Positions 15,886-23,859 of a stretch of 41,087 nucleotides of DNA are shown piece by piece. Source of the DNA: an uncultured Clostridia bacterium (GTDB taxonomy: Bacteria > Bacillota > Clostridia > Oscillospirales > Acutalibacteraceae). Both the position numbers and the translations under genes were made by a program. Numbering within the stretch: the first letter of the stretch is position 1; every line of letters starts with the position of its first letter. Location: the NCBI GenBank assembly GCA_937916395.1, contig CALFTN010000069.1, positions 1 to 41,087 on the forward strand, in the 5' to 3' direction. Below the pieces are notes generated by a model. It did no database searches and was not told the DNA's origin. It saw only the letters and a list, made by a program, of their open reading frames with translations.

Positions 15886-16947
15886 TTATTTTGTAGCAGC
15901 AGTAGCAGCAGCAATCATATCACCGATAGCCATTGTGCAACCAGCTGTTGCAAGGTCACCAGTAGCGTAACCATCTGCGCCAGCAAAGCCTGCAAAATCT
16001 GCAGCGGTTTTACCAACAAGAGCAGCATCAAATGCAGCAGCCTGTTCGTTCCATTCTTTTACAGCACCTTCTGTACCATCGTGTTTTTTGCCGTATGCAG
16101 CCATACCATAATCTGTACCAAGTTCAAGCTTTGTTTTGATTTCTGCTGTAGCATCAAGAGTTGATTTACCAGCAACATCAAATGGCATTTTACCTTGTAC
16201 GCAGTCTGTTTTAGCAACTACAACCTTGCCTTCTGCATCTGTAACAACAGCTGAGATTGTTGTGTCAATCTGAGCAAGACCAGCTTTTTCTTCTGTAGCA
16301 TCTGCACTTGAGTGTGAGTTAGCAGCTACAAGAGCAACTGCAAGTTTATTTTCAGCAGTAGCTTTTGAATCTGCTGCAGAGTTAACAGCTTTTTCAAGAG
16401 CTGCAACGAAATCACCAACTTTTATTGTACAACCTGCTGTTGCAAGGTCACCTTGTGCATAACCATCTTCAGCCATAAATGCTTTAACTTCTGCAAGTGT
16501 TTTGCCTTTTGCAGTAGCCATAAATGCATCAGCTTGTTCATTCCATTCTAATGGTTTGCCTTCTGAACCGTCATGCTTTTTACCAAAAGCAGCCATATTG
16601 TAATCTGTGCCTTTTTCATACTTTGTTCTTAAATCTTCAACTGCGATATTCTTACCTTCTGAAGTCCAAGCAGTTTTAATCTGTGCAGTATCAAGATCGA
16701 TTGCAACGATTTTGCCTTCAGCATCAAGAAGAACTGCAACTGCAGTTGTGTTGAATTCGCCAGCACCGTTTGTTTCACCATCGGCATCTTTTGCTTCGCC
16801 GAAGTTAGAAACAGTACCTAAACCAAATTTGAGTGTTGTAGCTGTTTCGCCACCACCCTGAGGCTCTTTGTCGCCTGAGCAACCAACTAAAGCTGCTACT
16901 GATAATACCATTACTAATACAAGTGCAAGACTGAGAATCTTTTTCAT
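15886..16947 (-). CDS. Exported lipoprotein with two homologous ~150-aa repeats, Rnf-associated; function unknown
   Basis: Secreted lipoprotein of 353 aa with lipobox L-V-G-C (Cys23) and a short Gly/Glu linker. The mature part is an internal duplication: repeat 1 at about 38-186 and repeat 2 at about 198-350. Shared blocks are 'GTDY.MAA.GKKHDG.EG', 'EWNEQA', and D-L-A-T-A-G-C-T (167-174 and 331-338). I recognise this as a clostridial family sometimes labelled FMN-binding, but the canonical SGAT flavinylation motif is absent. The T-A-G-C-T block resembles the A-G-A-T site of RnfD. Its own promoter, an AAAGGAGAG ribosome-binding site and a downstream terminator suggest high expression. A role as an electron-carrying or flavin-binding surface protein beside Rnf and ApbE is inference. 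Confidence 0.75.
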   Translation of the reverse strand: MKKILSLALVLVMVLSVAALVGCSGDKEPQGGGETATTLKFGLGTVSNFGEAKDADGETNGAGEFNTTAVAVLLDAEGKIVAIDLDTAQIKTAWTSEGKNIAVEDLRTKYEKGTDYNMAAFGKKHDGSEGKPLEWNEQADAFMATAKGKTLAEVKAFMAEDGYAQGDLATAGCTIKVGDFVAALEKAVNSAADSKATAENKLAVALVAANSHSSADATEEKAGLAQIDTTISAVVTDAEGKVVVAKTDCVQGKMPFDVAGKSTLDATAEIKTKLELGTDYGMAAYGKKHDGTEGAVKEWNEQAAAFDAALVGKTAADFAGFAGADGYATGDLATAGCTMAIGDMIAAATAATK

Positions 16948-17009
16948 TTTAAGTCTCTCCTTTGATTAATATTTTTTCTTGCATAAGGGACAACTGTCAC
17001 CTTAGTTTG

Positions 17010-17038
17010 ATTATTACAGATTTTCCAACATTTGTCAA
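17010..17038 (-). promoter_or_regulatory. Internal promoter driving the 353-aa repeat lipoprotein gene
   Basis: Minus strand: TTGACA (17038-17033), a 17-bp spacer, AATAAT (17015-17010), just after the stop of the Gx-family gene. A leader of about 55 nt follows. It includes a bulged hairpin (AAGG-GAC / GTC-CCTT, 16985-17003). Confidence 0.6.
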
Positions 17039-17046
17039 TACATTTG

Positions 17047-17559
17047 TTAAAAATTAAACAGTTTGTTAACACTTATCTTATTTATAAGGATAGAAGCGAT
17101 AATTCCAATAACAACACCAGCTATTGTACCAGTGACTGCAAGAACTATCATATAATATCCAATTTGTATTGTATCAAACAGGAAAATTGCAACCAAAATT
17201 TGACCAAGATTATGAGAAATACCTCCAACTATACTTACACCAATAGTTGAAAACAAGTCTGATTTTATCATTATTGTCATTAAAAGAATACTTAATACAG
17301 CCCCTGCTACACTATAAGCTAAGGTCATAACATTACCAAAAAGTAACGAAACAATAAATACCCTTATTAGCGAAACTGTTGTTGCTTCTTTAATCCCAAA
17401 TTTATAAAGGACAAATATTATTATAATATTCGGAAGCCCCATTTTAATACCAGGTACTGCAGTAGATATCGGTGGTAGCATTGCTTCTAAATAAGAAAGA
17501 ACAAGTGCTACTGAAGTCAACACACCCAAAAGTGCGATTTTTCTTGTTTTAGTTCTCAT
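17047..17559 (-). CDS. Gx transporter / heptaprenyl-diphosphate-synthase-component-I family membrane protein
   Basis: Small polytopic membrane protein (170 aa, about five hydrophobic helices) of the Hpre_diP_synt_I (PF07456) family, now often called Gx transporter family. Recognisable blocks are 'ALVLSYLEAMLPP', 'VPGIKMGLPNI' and 'GGISHNLGQILVA'. It resembles ECF-type S components in size and topology. It follows the NusG-II gene by 19 nt at the end of the rnf operon. I recall that the listerial EetB protein of flavin-based extracellular electron transfer belongs to the same family, and that NusG-II plus Gx genes often follow rnf genes in Clostridia. The transported or bound molecule, if any, is unknown. 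Confidence 0.85.
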   Translation of the reverse strand: MRTKTRKIALLGVLTSVALVLSYLEAMLPPISTAVPGIKMGLPNIIIIFVLYKFGIKEATTVSLIRVFIVSLLFGNVMTLAYSVAGAVLSILLMTIMIKSDLFSTIGVSIVGGISHNLGQILVAIFLFDTIQIGYYMIVLAVTGTIAGVVIGIIASILINKISVNKLFNF

Positions 17560-17578
17560 AAACTCTCATTTCGTTCAA

Positions 17579-17959
17579 TCAAACTACTGCATCCAATTCA
17601 TCAGTAGTTTCATCTGCAACAATTTCAATTACAACCTTGTGCGGAAGGCACACGATTGTTTCGCCTTTATATGAAATCTTGCTATGCCCTTCACATATTT
17701 TATCAGGACAATTAACATCTTTCACAAAAGCTTTACCATCTTCAATAACCAAAGTATTTTTTCCGTTATTCTCTGTTTCTATAACTACTTCTGTATTTAC
17801 CGAAAGCGGATAACGTGCGGTTTCTTCGCCATCTATTTTTACGGCTACAAAACTTCCTTCGGTTTTAAAGATATTAAGTAAAATTAATCCTGTTGCCGCT
17901 ATTGCTATAACAAGAGCGGCAAGGATTATATCATTTTTTCTTTTTTTCTTATTGTTCAT
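17579..17959 (-). CDS. NusG domain II-containing membrane-anchored protein
   Basis: 126-aa protein with one N-terminal membrane helix (about 12-32) and an extracytoplasmic NusG-II (PF07009-type) beta domain. That domain has a three-Cys pattern, CPDKIC then VCLPHKVVIEI near the C-terminus. The start is taken as ATG 17959, 1 nt after the rnfB stop; a longer frame would begin at a TTG inside rnfB. Despite the name it has nothing to do with transcription factor NusG. In my recollection listerial EetA carries this domain. The paired Cys residues could form a disulfide or a metal site. Confidence 0.88.
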   Translation of the reverse strand: MNNKKKRKNDIILAALVIAIAATGLILLNIFKTEGSFVAVKIDGEETARYPLSVNTEVVIETENNGKNTLVIEDGKAFVKDVNCPDKICEGHSKISYKGETIVCLPHKVVIEIVADETTDELDAVV

Positions 17960-17960
17960 A

Positions 17961-18779
17961 TTAACCAATCTTATTATTTTTAAAATCTATTGGTTTTAAA
18001 CATTTTGTAGGACAATTTTCTTCGCACAAACGACAACCAGTACATTTATCATAATCAATTGTTGCAAGATTATCGATAACTGTAATCGCTTTTTCTGGAC
18101 AATTAAGTTCACACTTTTTACAACCGATACAAGCATTTTTACAATTTGTACGAGCAAGTGCACCCTTTTGAACGTTGCTACACATAACTGCTGTTTTTGT
18201 CTCTTTAGGAAGTAATTTAATAATGTGTTTAGGGCAAGTGCCTACACATTTACCACAACCAACACATACTCTTGGGTCGATATGAGCAAGTCCGTCGTGA
18301 ACACAAATTGCATCAACAGGACAAACCGAAGCACAGTCACCACAACCTACGCAACTATAAGCACAATCAAATGGACCACCATAAACCATACTTGCTGCTT
18401 TACATGATTTGATACCATCATAAACTGCACAAGAAGATGCGTTTTCACAGTCACCACCACAAGCTACAAAAGCAACTTTTGGCTCAAGCTCCTGAATTTT
18501 GACACCTAAAATGATTGAAAGCTGTGCCGCTGTAGATGAACCACCCGGAATACAGAGGTTGGGCTCTGCCTCACCTTTTGCTACCGCTTCTGCATAACCA
18601 TCACAACCTGTGTAACCACAAGCACCGCAGTTTGCACCAGGAAGAGCTTCACGAACGAGTTTAACCTTCTCATCTTCGTCAACTGCAAAGAACTTTGATG
18701 CGAGTGCTAAAACGATACCTAAAATAAGACCAACACCAGCAACAACGCCTAACGCTGTTAAAATTGCCATAATATCCAT
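17961..18779 (-). CDS. rnfB: Rnf complex subunit RnfB (polyferredoxin)
   Basis: Electron-entry subunit of the Rnf complex, taking electrons from reduced ferredoxin on the cytosolic side. It is 272 aa. An N-terminal membrane helix (about 5-28) precedes the 'NCGACGYTGCDGYAEAV' Fe-S domain (about 50-90) with its fourth Cys at 'NLC'. Four ferredoxin-type motifs follow: CVGCGDCASVCP, CVGCGKCVGTCP, CIGCKKCELNCP and CTGCRLCEENCP. The multi-cluster form is typical of clostridial RnfB. It is last in rnfCDGEAB and 15 nt after rnfA. Confidence 0.97.
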   Translation of the reverse strand: MDIMAILTALGVVAGVGLILGIVLALASKFFAVDEDEKVKLVREALPGANCGACGYTGCDGYAEAVAKGEAEPNLCIPGGSSTAAQLSIILGVKIQELEPKVAFVACGGDCENASSCAVYDGIKSCKAASMVYGGPFDCAYSCVGCGDCASVCPVDAICVHDGLAHIDPRVCVGCGKCVGTCPKHIIKLLPKETKTAVMCSNVQKGALARTNCKNACIGCKKCELNCPEKAITVIDNLATIDYDKCTGCRLCEENCPTKCLKPIDFKNNKIG

Positions 18780-18794
18780 TCTACACTCACCACC

Positions 18795-19388
18795 TTATTT
18801 GAATAAATTTTCAACAATACCTTCGAATCCAAAGAAAGCAAGTGACACGAATGAAGCTGCGATTAACGTTGCAGGAAGTCCTTTGAAATGCTCAGGAATA
18901 TCGCTTTCGTCAATTCTTGAACGAACACCTGAGAAGAGAACCATTGCAAGCATAAAACCAAGACCGCAACCTAATGCACTTACCATTGATTCAAGGAAAT
19001 TGAAACCATCTTTAATATTATTGATAGTAACACCTAAAACCGCACAGTTTGTTGTTATAAGTGGTAAATAAACACCAAGGCTCTTATGAAGTGCCGGAAT
19101 GAACTTCTTTAAGAAGATTTCAACAAACTGAACCAATGAAGCAATAACTAAAATGAAAACTATAGTCTGTAAATAACCAAGATTTAAGTTATTGAGAACA
19201 AAATTCTGAATTGGCCAGGTAACTGCAGTTGCAAGTAACATAACAAATGTAACTGCAACACCCATACCAACAGCCTGATTAAGCTTTTTAGAAACACCTA
19301 AGAATGGGCAAATACCAAGGAACTGTCTTAAAACGTAGTTATTAACTAATACTGCTGATAACAATATAACTATTAATGTTTTAAACAT
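18795..19388 (-). CDS. rnfA: Rnf complex subunit RnfA
   Basis: Integral membrane subunit of the ion-translocating ferredoxin:NAD+ oxidoreductase, 197 aa, standard length, six hydrophobic helices. Conserved Cys-containing half-helices are visible as 'LGICPFLGVSK' (about 24-34) and 'ITTNCAVLGV' (about 112-121). In Rnf/NQR structures this kind of pair with RnfE holds an intramembrane [2Fe-2S] cluster. It lies 2 nt after rnfE. Confidence 0.97.
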   Translation of the reverse strand: MFKTLIVILLSAVLVNNYVLRQFLGICPFLGVSKKLNQAVGMGVAVTFVMLLATAVTWPIQNFVLNNLNLGYLQTIVFILVIASLVQFVEIFLKKFIPALHKSLGVYLPLITTNCAVLGVTINNIKDGFNFLESMVSALGCGLGFMLAMVLFSGVRSRIDESDIPEHFKGLPATLIAASFVSLAFFGFEGIVENLFK

Positions 19389-19390
19389 AA

Positions 19391-20083
19391 TTATTCACCC
19401 TCCTTAACTTCATTTGCTTTACAACCACCGTTACAAACACCAGCAGATGGGCAACCAGCACAGTTAAACTCTTTTTTCTTTATTGCTTTGCCTTTTGTGA
19501 TTACGTTTACAAATGCAATTAAAAGACCGTAAACCATTAAGCCACCCGGAGCTTTTACAAAGAATTCAATCTTGTGGTCAATCATAAATGGAATTTCAAT
19601 ACCTGCAAAAGTACCAGCGCCAATAACTTCACGAACTGTTGCCATAGCAAGAAGTGCTAAAGTAAAACCAAGACCCATACCAATACCATCTAAAACCGAT
19701 TTACCAACTGTATTTTTACCAGCAAACATCTCTGCACGACCTAAAATGATACAGTTAACTGTAATGAGAGCCAAGAAAACACCAAGACTCTTATAAAGTT
19801 CTGGTAAATAGGCATGAATAAACATTTCTACCAACGTAACGAAACCTGCAATAACTACTATATAGCAAGGAATTCTTACTGAATCAGGAATTACTTTACG
19901 GAGCAAAGAGATAACAGCGTTTGAACAGATCAAAACTGCAGTTGCTGCAAGACCCATACCAACAGCACTCGTTACTGAGTTAGACATAGCAAGTGTCGGA
20001 CAAGTACCTAAAATAAGAACGAATACAGGATTTTCTTTGAGAAGGCCTGTAATTAAGATTTTCCAATAATTAGTCTTTTTCAT
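19391..20083 (-). CDS. rnfE: Rnf complex subunit RnfE with extra Cys-rich C-terminal tail
   Basis: Membrane subunit homologous to RnfA, forming the inverted pair that carries the intramembrane Fe-S centre. It is 230 aa. Conserved Cys half-helices are 'LGTCPTLAMS' (about 25-34) and 'ITVNCIILGR' (about 112-121). After the last membrane helix there is a basic linker and a tail, CAGCPSAGVCNGGC, with four Cys residues in CxxC-type spacing (near residues 209-222). Proteobacterial RnfE lacks such a tail as far as I recall. The tail could hold a metal or Fe-S centre; unproven. It sits 3 nt after rnfG. Confidence 0.95.
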   Translation of the reverse strand: MKKTNYWKILITGLLKENPVFVLILGTCPTLAMSNSVTSAVGMGLAATAVLICSNAVISLLRKVIPDSVRIPCYIVVIAGFVTLVEMFIHAYLPELYKSLGVFLALITVNCIILGRAEMFAGKNTVGKSVLDGIGMGLGFTLALLAMATVREVIGAGTFAGIEIPFMIDHKIEFFVKAPGGLMVYGLLIAFVNVITKGKAIKKKEFNCAGCPSAGVCNGGCKANEVKEGE

Positions 20084-20086
20084 AAT

Positions 20087-21256
20087 TTAGGCCACCCCCT
20101 CTAAGATTTTTACTGCTTCAAATACTTTTGCGATAGCGGTTTTGTAACCACTTGTTGTAATAGTAGCACCTGAAATACCTTCAATATCGCCATAGTCTGC
20201 TTCTGTTTTACCGTTGAATTGTGAGTAGAACGATTCTTTAGCACAAGCATCACCGATATTTTCAGACTCATACTGAGCTGTTGTAAGTGTAGCAATAATT
20301 TTTCCGTCTTTTGTTGCAGATACCTTGATTTCAATTTGTTTACCAGATGGATTGTAATAATGGTCACCATTGATACCAAAGCCATTTGCACCCAAATCAA
20401 ATACATAGTTACCACTTGCAGTTTTATAAACCTTTTTAACTTGTGAAGGCATATCACTGTAGCCTGTAATATCAACTTCTGTAAGTGAAGAATTAAGAAT
20501 TAATTGTGCGTTAGCTTCCATTGTAGCTTTTACATCATCTGCCACCTCAGAAAGAACTGCACCGGATTTATCAACTGCAATAAACTCTTCGCCTGAAACA
20601 AGAACATAGCCTGTACCATTTTCTGCTTCGTAAACTGCAGTAACATTTTCTAATGCCTCAGCCATAAACCAAGAAACAAATTTACCTTCTGCTGCTGGAA
20701 GAGCCTCTGAAAGATTATCGTTAAGAATTTCTTCTTCAGAACGTATATCTACAGAACCACCGCCGAGGATAATTGTAGAATTAAGTGCATCTTTGACTGC
20801 ATTTTTATATCCAGATGTTGTCATTGTCGCACCTGAGACAGTTTCAACTGCATCAATATCCGCTACTGTTTTACCTTTTACAGATTCACCATAAGTTTTT
20901 TCATAACCTAATGTTTCACTACTTGAAAGGCAAGTTGCACCAGTTACAGTACCAGCACCATCTATACCACACATAAGCACCATATTAGCGCCATATCCTG
21001 ATGTGAGAAGCTTTATAACATAACCACCATTACTTGCAGAATATGCCTCTGTAACAGTTGCCGGAAGTTCATAAGCTGAAATATCAACTTGTGTAAAATC
21101 GCCACCATCTGGGTAAACTACAAGAAGTGCTTCGTTTGCTGCTGCAGAAGCATTTTTCTCGATGATTGGTGCTGTGATTGAATTGGTTAATGCGAGGAGC
21201 ACAGAAATAGCAGCACAAATAGCTGTAAGAGCTATTACACTTTTAATATATTTCAT
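20087..21256 (-). CDS. rnfG: Rnf complex subunit RnfG with two FMN-binding domains
   Basis: Membrane-anchored flavoprotein subunit with covalently bound FMN, facing outward. It is 389 aa, about twice the usual RnfG size. One N-terminal membrane helix (about 8-28) is followed by two FMN_bind domains. The first has 'SSSETLGYEK' and the flavinylation site S141-G-A-T144; the second, separated by a linker at about 165-255, has S362-G-A-T365. Both sites are followed by the same TTSGYK. ApbE, encoded downstream in the block, should modify both Thr residues. It overlaps rnfD by 4 nt (ATGA). Confidence 0.95.
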   Translation of the reverse strand: MKYIKSVIALTAICAAISVLLALTNSITAPIIEKNASAAANEALLVVYPDGGDFTQVDISAYELPATVTEAYSASNGGYVIKLLTSGYGANMVLMCGIDGAGTVTGATCLSSSETLGYEKTYGESVKGKTVADIDAVETVSGATMTTSGYKNAVKDALNSTIILGGGSVDIRSEEEILNDNLSEALPAAEGKFVSWFMAEALENVTAVYEAENGTGYVLVSGEEFIAVDKSGAVLSEVADDVKATMEANAQLILNSSLTEVDITGYSDMPSQVKKVYKTASGNYVFDLGANGFGINGDHYYNPSGKQIEIKVSATKDGKIIATLTTAQYESENIGDACAKESFYSQFNGKTEADYGDIEGISGATITTSGYKTAIAKVFEAVKILEGVA

Positions 21257-22176
21257 TTCTTCGCACCCCCAAACAATTTACGTGCAGTTAACATATCAAT
21301 ATATGGATTAAGGATATTCATAATAAGAATTGCAAATGAAACGCCTTCCGGATAAATACCCCATTCACGAATCAATACTGTAATTAAACCTGCACCGATA
21401 CCAAAAACAATCTTACCTAGTGGAGTTGTTGGAGAAGTAACATAATCTGTTGCCATAAACACAGCACCTAAAATAAGTCCGCCTGAAAGAACAAGACTTA
21501 ATGCTAACATAAAGTCAAATTCATGAACAGCTAAAGTGAACAATAATGCTGTACCGATAAATGCAACAGGGATATGCCATGTAATAACTCTTCTTATTAA
21601 GAGGTAAACTCCACCAATAAGAAGTGCTACCTTGCAAGTTTCACCAATTGAACCACCAACATTACCTAAGAGTAAATCAGTTAAAACAACTTCGTTGCCA
21701 TTGGCAATTTCAGCAAGTGGAGTAGCACCTGCAGTTGCATCAACTGGGAAAGCCGCTGTTGTCATTGATGTGAATGCAATAAGCATAAACACTCTACCTG
21801 TAATTGCAGGGTTAACAACGTTTCTACCAATACCACCGAATATACATTTTACAATAACAATTGCAAAAAGCGAACCGACAGCCGCCTGCCATAACGGAAT
21901 ATTAGCAGGAAGATTAAGTGCTAAAAGCAAGCCTGTTACTGCTGCACTTAAATCACTTATTGTAAGAGGTTTTTTTACTATTTTGTTAAAAACAAATTCC
22001 GCAAGAACCGAAACCGCAACACAAACTGCAATAACCAATAAAGCCTGGAGCCCAAAAATCACAACACCAGCAATAGTTGCAGGTAAAAGTGAAATTAATA
22101 CATCAAGCATTATTTTTTGTGTTGAGTTTTTGCTGTGTATATGAGGAGACACAGAAATATGAAGTTTATTTTCCAT
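21253..22176 (-). CDS. rnfD: Rnf complex subunit RnfD
   Basis: Membrane subunit with covalent FMN, homologous to NqrB; 307 aa with about nine hydrophobic segments. It opens with 'LHISVSPHIHSKNST', typical of the family. The flavinylation site is D146-A-T-A-G-A-T152-P-L, where Thr152 should carry FMN; the position before Gly is Ala rather than the more usual Ser. 'GGIGRNVVNPAITGR' (about 114-128) is another family block. The start overlaps the rnfC stop by one base (TAATG). Confidence 0.96.
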   Translation of the reverse strand: MENKLHISVSPHIHSKNSTQKIMLDVLISLLPATIAGVVIFGLQALLVIAVCVAVSVLAEFVFNKIVKKPLTISDLSAAVTGLLLALNLPANIPLWQAAVGSLFAIVIVKCIFGGIGRNVVNPAITGRVFMLIAFTSMTTAAFPVDATAGATPLAEIANGNEVVLTDLLLGNVGGSIGETCKVALLIGGVYLLIRRVITWHIPVAFIGTALLFTLAVHEFDFMLALSLVLSGGLILGAVFMATDYVTSPTTPLGKIVFGIGAGLITVLIREWGIYPEGVSFAILIMNILNPYIDMLTARKLFGGAKK

Positions 22177-23483
22177 TATTTATTTGCCTCCTTTGCTTTG
22201 GTTTCTCTGATTAATGCTTTTGCTAATTTATTAGTCTGAACGAGTGGTCTGTTTGCTGGGCAGTTAAAAGAACAACAACCACATTCCATACAAATCTCAG
22301 CACCAGCTTTTATAATTGCATCAACATCTTTGTTTTTATAACCTTTCATAATAGCAGGTGCACTGATACCGAAAGGACAATTTGTAACGCAAGAACCACA
22401 ACGAATGCATGCAGTTTCTTTTGGCATACTTGTTTCTTTTTTTGTAAGTGCCAAAATTGCATTTGTCTGCTTTAGAACAGGAACTGATAAATCAGGCACT
22501 GCAACACCCATCATTGGTCCACCATAAAGAACTGAGAATGGTTCTTCTGTAAATCCACCACAGAACTCGAATACTTCTTTTAAAGCTGTACCAATTGGCG
22601 CAACAACAATTTTAGGTTCTTTAACAGATGCACCATCTACTGTAATACATCTTTCAACTAATGGCATACCAGTTAAAATATATTTACCAATGTTAGCCAT
22701 AGTTGAACAGTTTACAACAACACAAGCGACATCTATAGGTAACATACCTGAACCAATAACCTTACCGGTTGTATGGTAAACAAGAACTTTTTCGCCACCT
22801 TGTGGATAAAGCTTTGGTAAAACCTTTACACTCATATTAGAAACAGAAGATGCTATTTCTTCCATTTTCTTCTGAGCCTCTCCACTACCCTTTTCAATAC
22901 CTAAAATGACTTCTTTTATACCAAAGTATTTAACAATTGCCTCAATAGCAACCTTAATATCATCTGCTCTTTCTACCATTGTAGTAGTATCACTTGTGAT
23001 ATAAGGCTCACACTCAGCACCATTGATTATAAGAGTTTCAATAGTTTTGTTTGTAGTGAATTTAGCATAAGTTGGGAAGCCTGCACCACCAAGACCTACC
23101 ATACCGCTGTTTTTAATAGCGGTTATTAAATCTTCTTTTGAGTTGATTTCAGGCTTTTTGATGTTTTCATCAACAGTCATCTGACCATCTGAAGCTATAA
23201 CAATAGCTTGTACAACATTACCGTTTGAAATAGTAATTTCAGTAATTTTTGATACCTTACCTGAAACACTTGAATAAACAGGTGCAGAAAGATGCTCATT
23301 ATCTTCTGCAATTAGTGTACCAACAAAAACCTCGTCGCCCACCTTAACAACTGGTTTTACAGGTGCACCGATGTGCATAGCAGTAGGAATTGTAACAGTT
23401 TCAGGAGCTGGCATTTTAACAGATGGCATACCCTCTGTTGTTTTTCTCTCCGGAAGCTTAATTCCGTGTAATTTAAAAGCCAT
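22176..23483 (-). CDS. rnfC: Rnf complex subunit RnfC
   Basis: Cytosolic, membrane-associated subunit that carries the NAD(H)/FMN site and two [4Fe-4S] clusters. It is 435 aa, standard length. The Gly-rich segment 'GMVGLGGAGFPTYAKF' (about 128-143) and 'YPQGGEKVLVYHTTGK' (about 222-237) match the Nuo51-like fold. The clusters are CIRCGSCVTNCP and CMECGCCSFNCP near the C-terminus. It is the first gene of rnfCDGEAB, with a consensus promoter and an AAAGGTAGG ribosome-binding site. Confidence 0.97.
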   Translation of the reverse strand: MAFKLHGIKLPERKTTEGMPSVKMPAPETVTIPTAMHIGAPVKPVVKVGDEVFVGTLIAEDNEHLSAPVYSSVSGKVSKITEITISNGNVVQAIVIASDGQMTVDENIKKPEINSKEDLITAIKNSGMVGLGGAGFPTYAKFTTNKTIETLIINGAECEPYITSDTTTMVERADDIKVAIEAIVKYFGIKEVILGIEKGSGEAQKKMEEIASSVSNMSVKVLPKLYPQGGEKVLVYHTTGKVIGSGMLPIDVACVVVNCSTMANIGKYILTGMPLVERCITVDGASVKEPKIVVAPIGTALKEVFEFCGGFTEEPFSVLYGGPMMGVAVPDLSVPVLKQTNAILALTKKETSMPKETACIRCGSCVTNCPFGISAPAIMKGYKNKDVDAIIKAGAEICMECGCCSFNCPANRPLVQTNKLAKALIRETKAKEANK

Positions 23484-23561
23484 TTTAGAACCTACCTTTC
23501 AATAGCTATATTTAATACGACAAAATAAGTGCATAATAATTCATAATACACTATTAAACCG

Positions 23562-23590
23562 ATTATACAACACTTATAAATTACTGTCAA
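23562..23590 (-). promoter_or_regulatory. rnfCp: Consensus sigma-A promoter of the rnf operon
   Basis: Minus strand: TTGACA (23590-23585), a 17-bp spacer, TATAAT (23567-23562). Both hexamers are perfect consensus. Transcription should start near 23555, giving a leader of about 70 nt. This fits strong, constitutive expression of the main energy-conserving complex. Confidence 0.85.
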
Positions 23591-23791
23591 TAATTCTAAT
23601 TCCACAAAATATTACCATAAAATTTTACCTTTTATACAATAAAATTTTGATTGATAAAAAAATAACATTTTCCTCTTATTTCAAGCCGGTTATAACAACT
23701 TTTTTAGCAGATTTTTTATGGCAAAAGTCATAAACAAAGCTTTTATTCATTATTACTTTTAACGAAATTTTTCAATTACTGATTTTTTTAG

Positions 23792-23820
23792 TTGAATATT
23801 GCAAAAAAGAATATTATACT
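23792..23820 (+). promoter_or_regulatory. Promoter of the TIR-like gene
   Basis: TTGAAT (23792-23797), a 17-bp spacer, TATACT (23815-23820). Predicted start is near 23827, about 33 nt upstream of the ATG at 23860. Confidence 0.6.
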
Positions 23821-23859
23821 ATAGTGTAGTATTTTATGTGTGAAAGGATTTCTTTTTTT

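Larger units (their letters stand above)
23484..23859. other. 376-bp AT-rich intergenic region between rnfC and the TIR-like gene
   Basis: This gap separates two divergent genes and contains both promoters (listed separately). Between them are about 200 bp of very AT-rich DNA. It holds a short hairpin at about 23717-23734 (TTATGGC AAAA GTCATAA) and nothing else I can assign: no open frame with a ribosome-binding site, no tRNA, no riboswitch I recognise. Confidence 0.6.

Noticed and set aside
17579..17959. Transcription elongation factor NusG
   Set aside because: Only the domain II fold is shared; the protein is membrane-anchored, lacks the NGN and KOW domains, and sits in the rnf operon.
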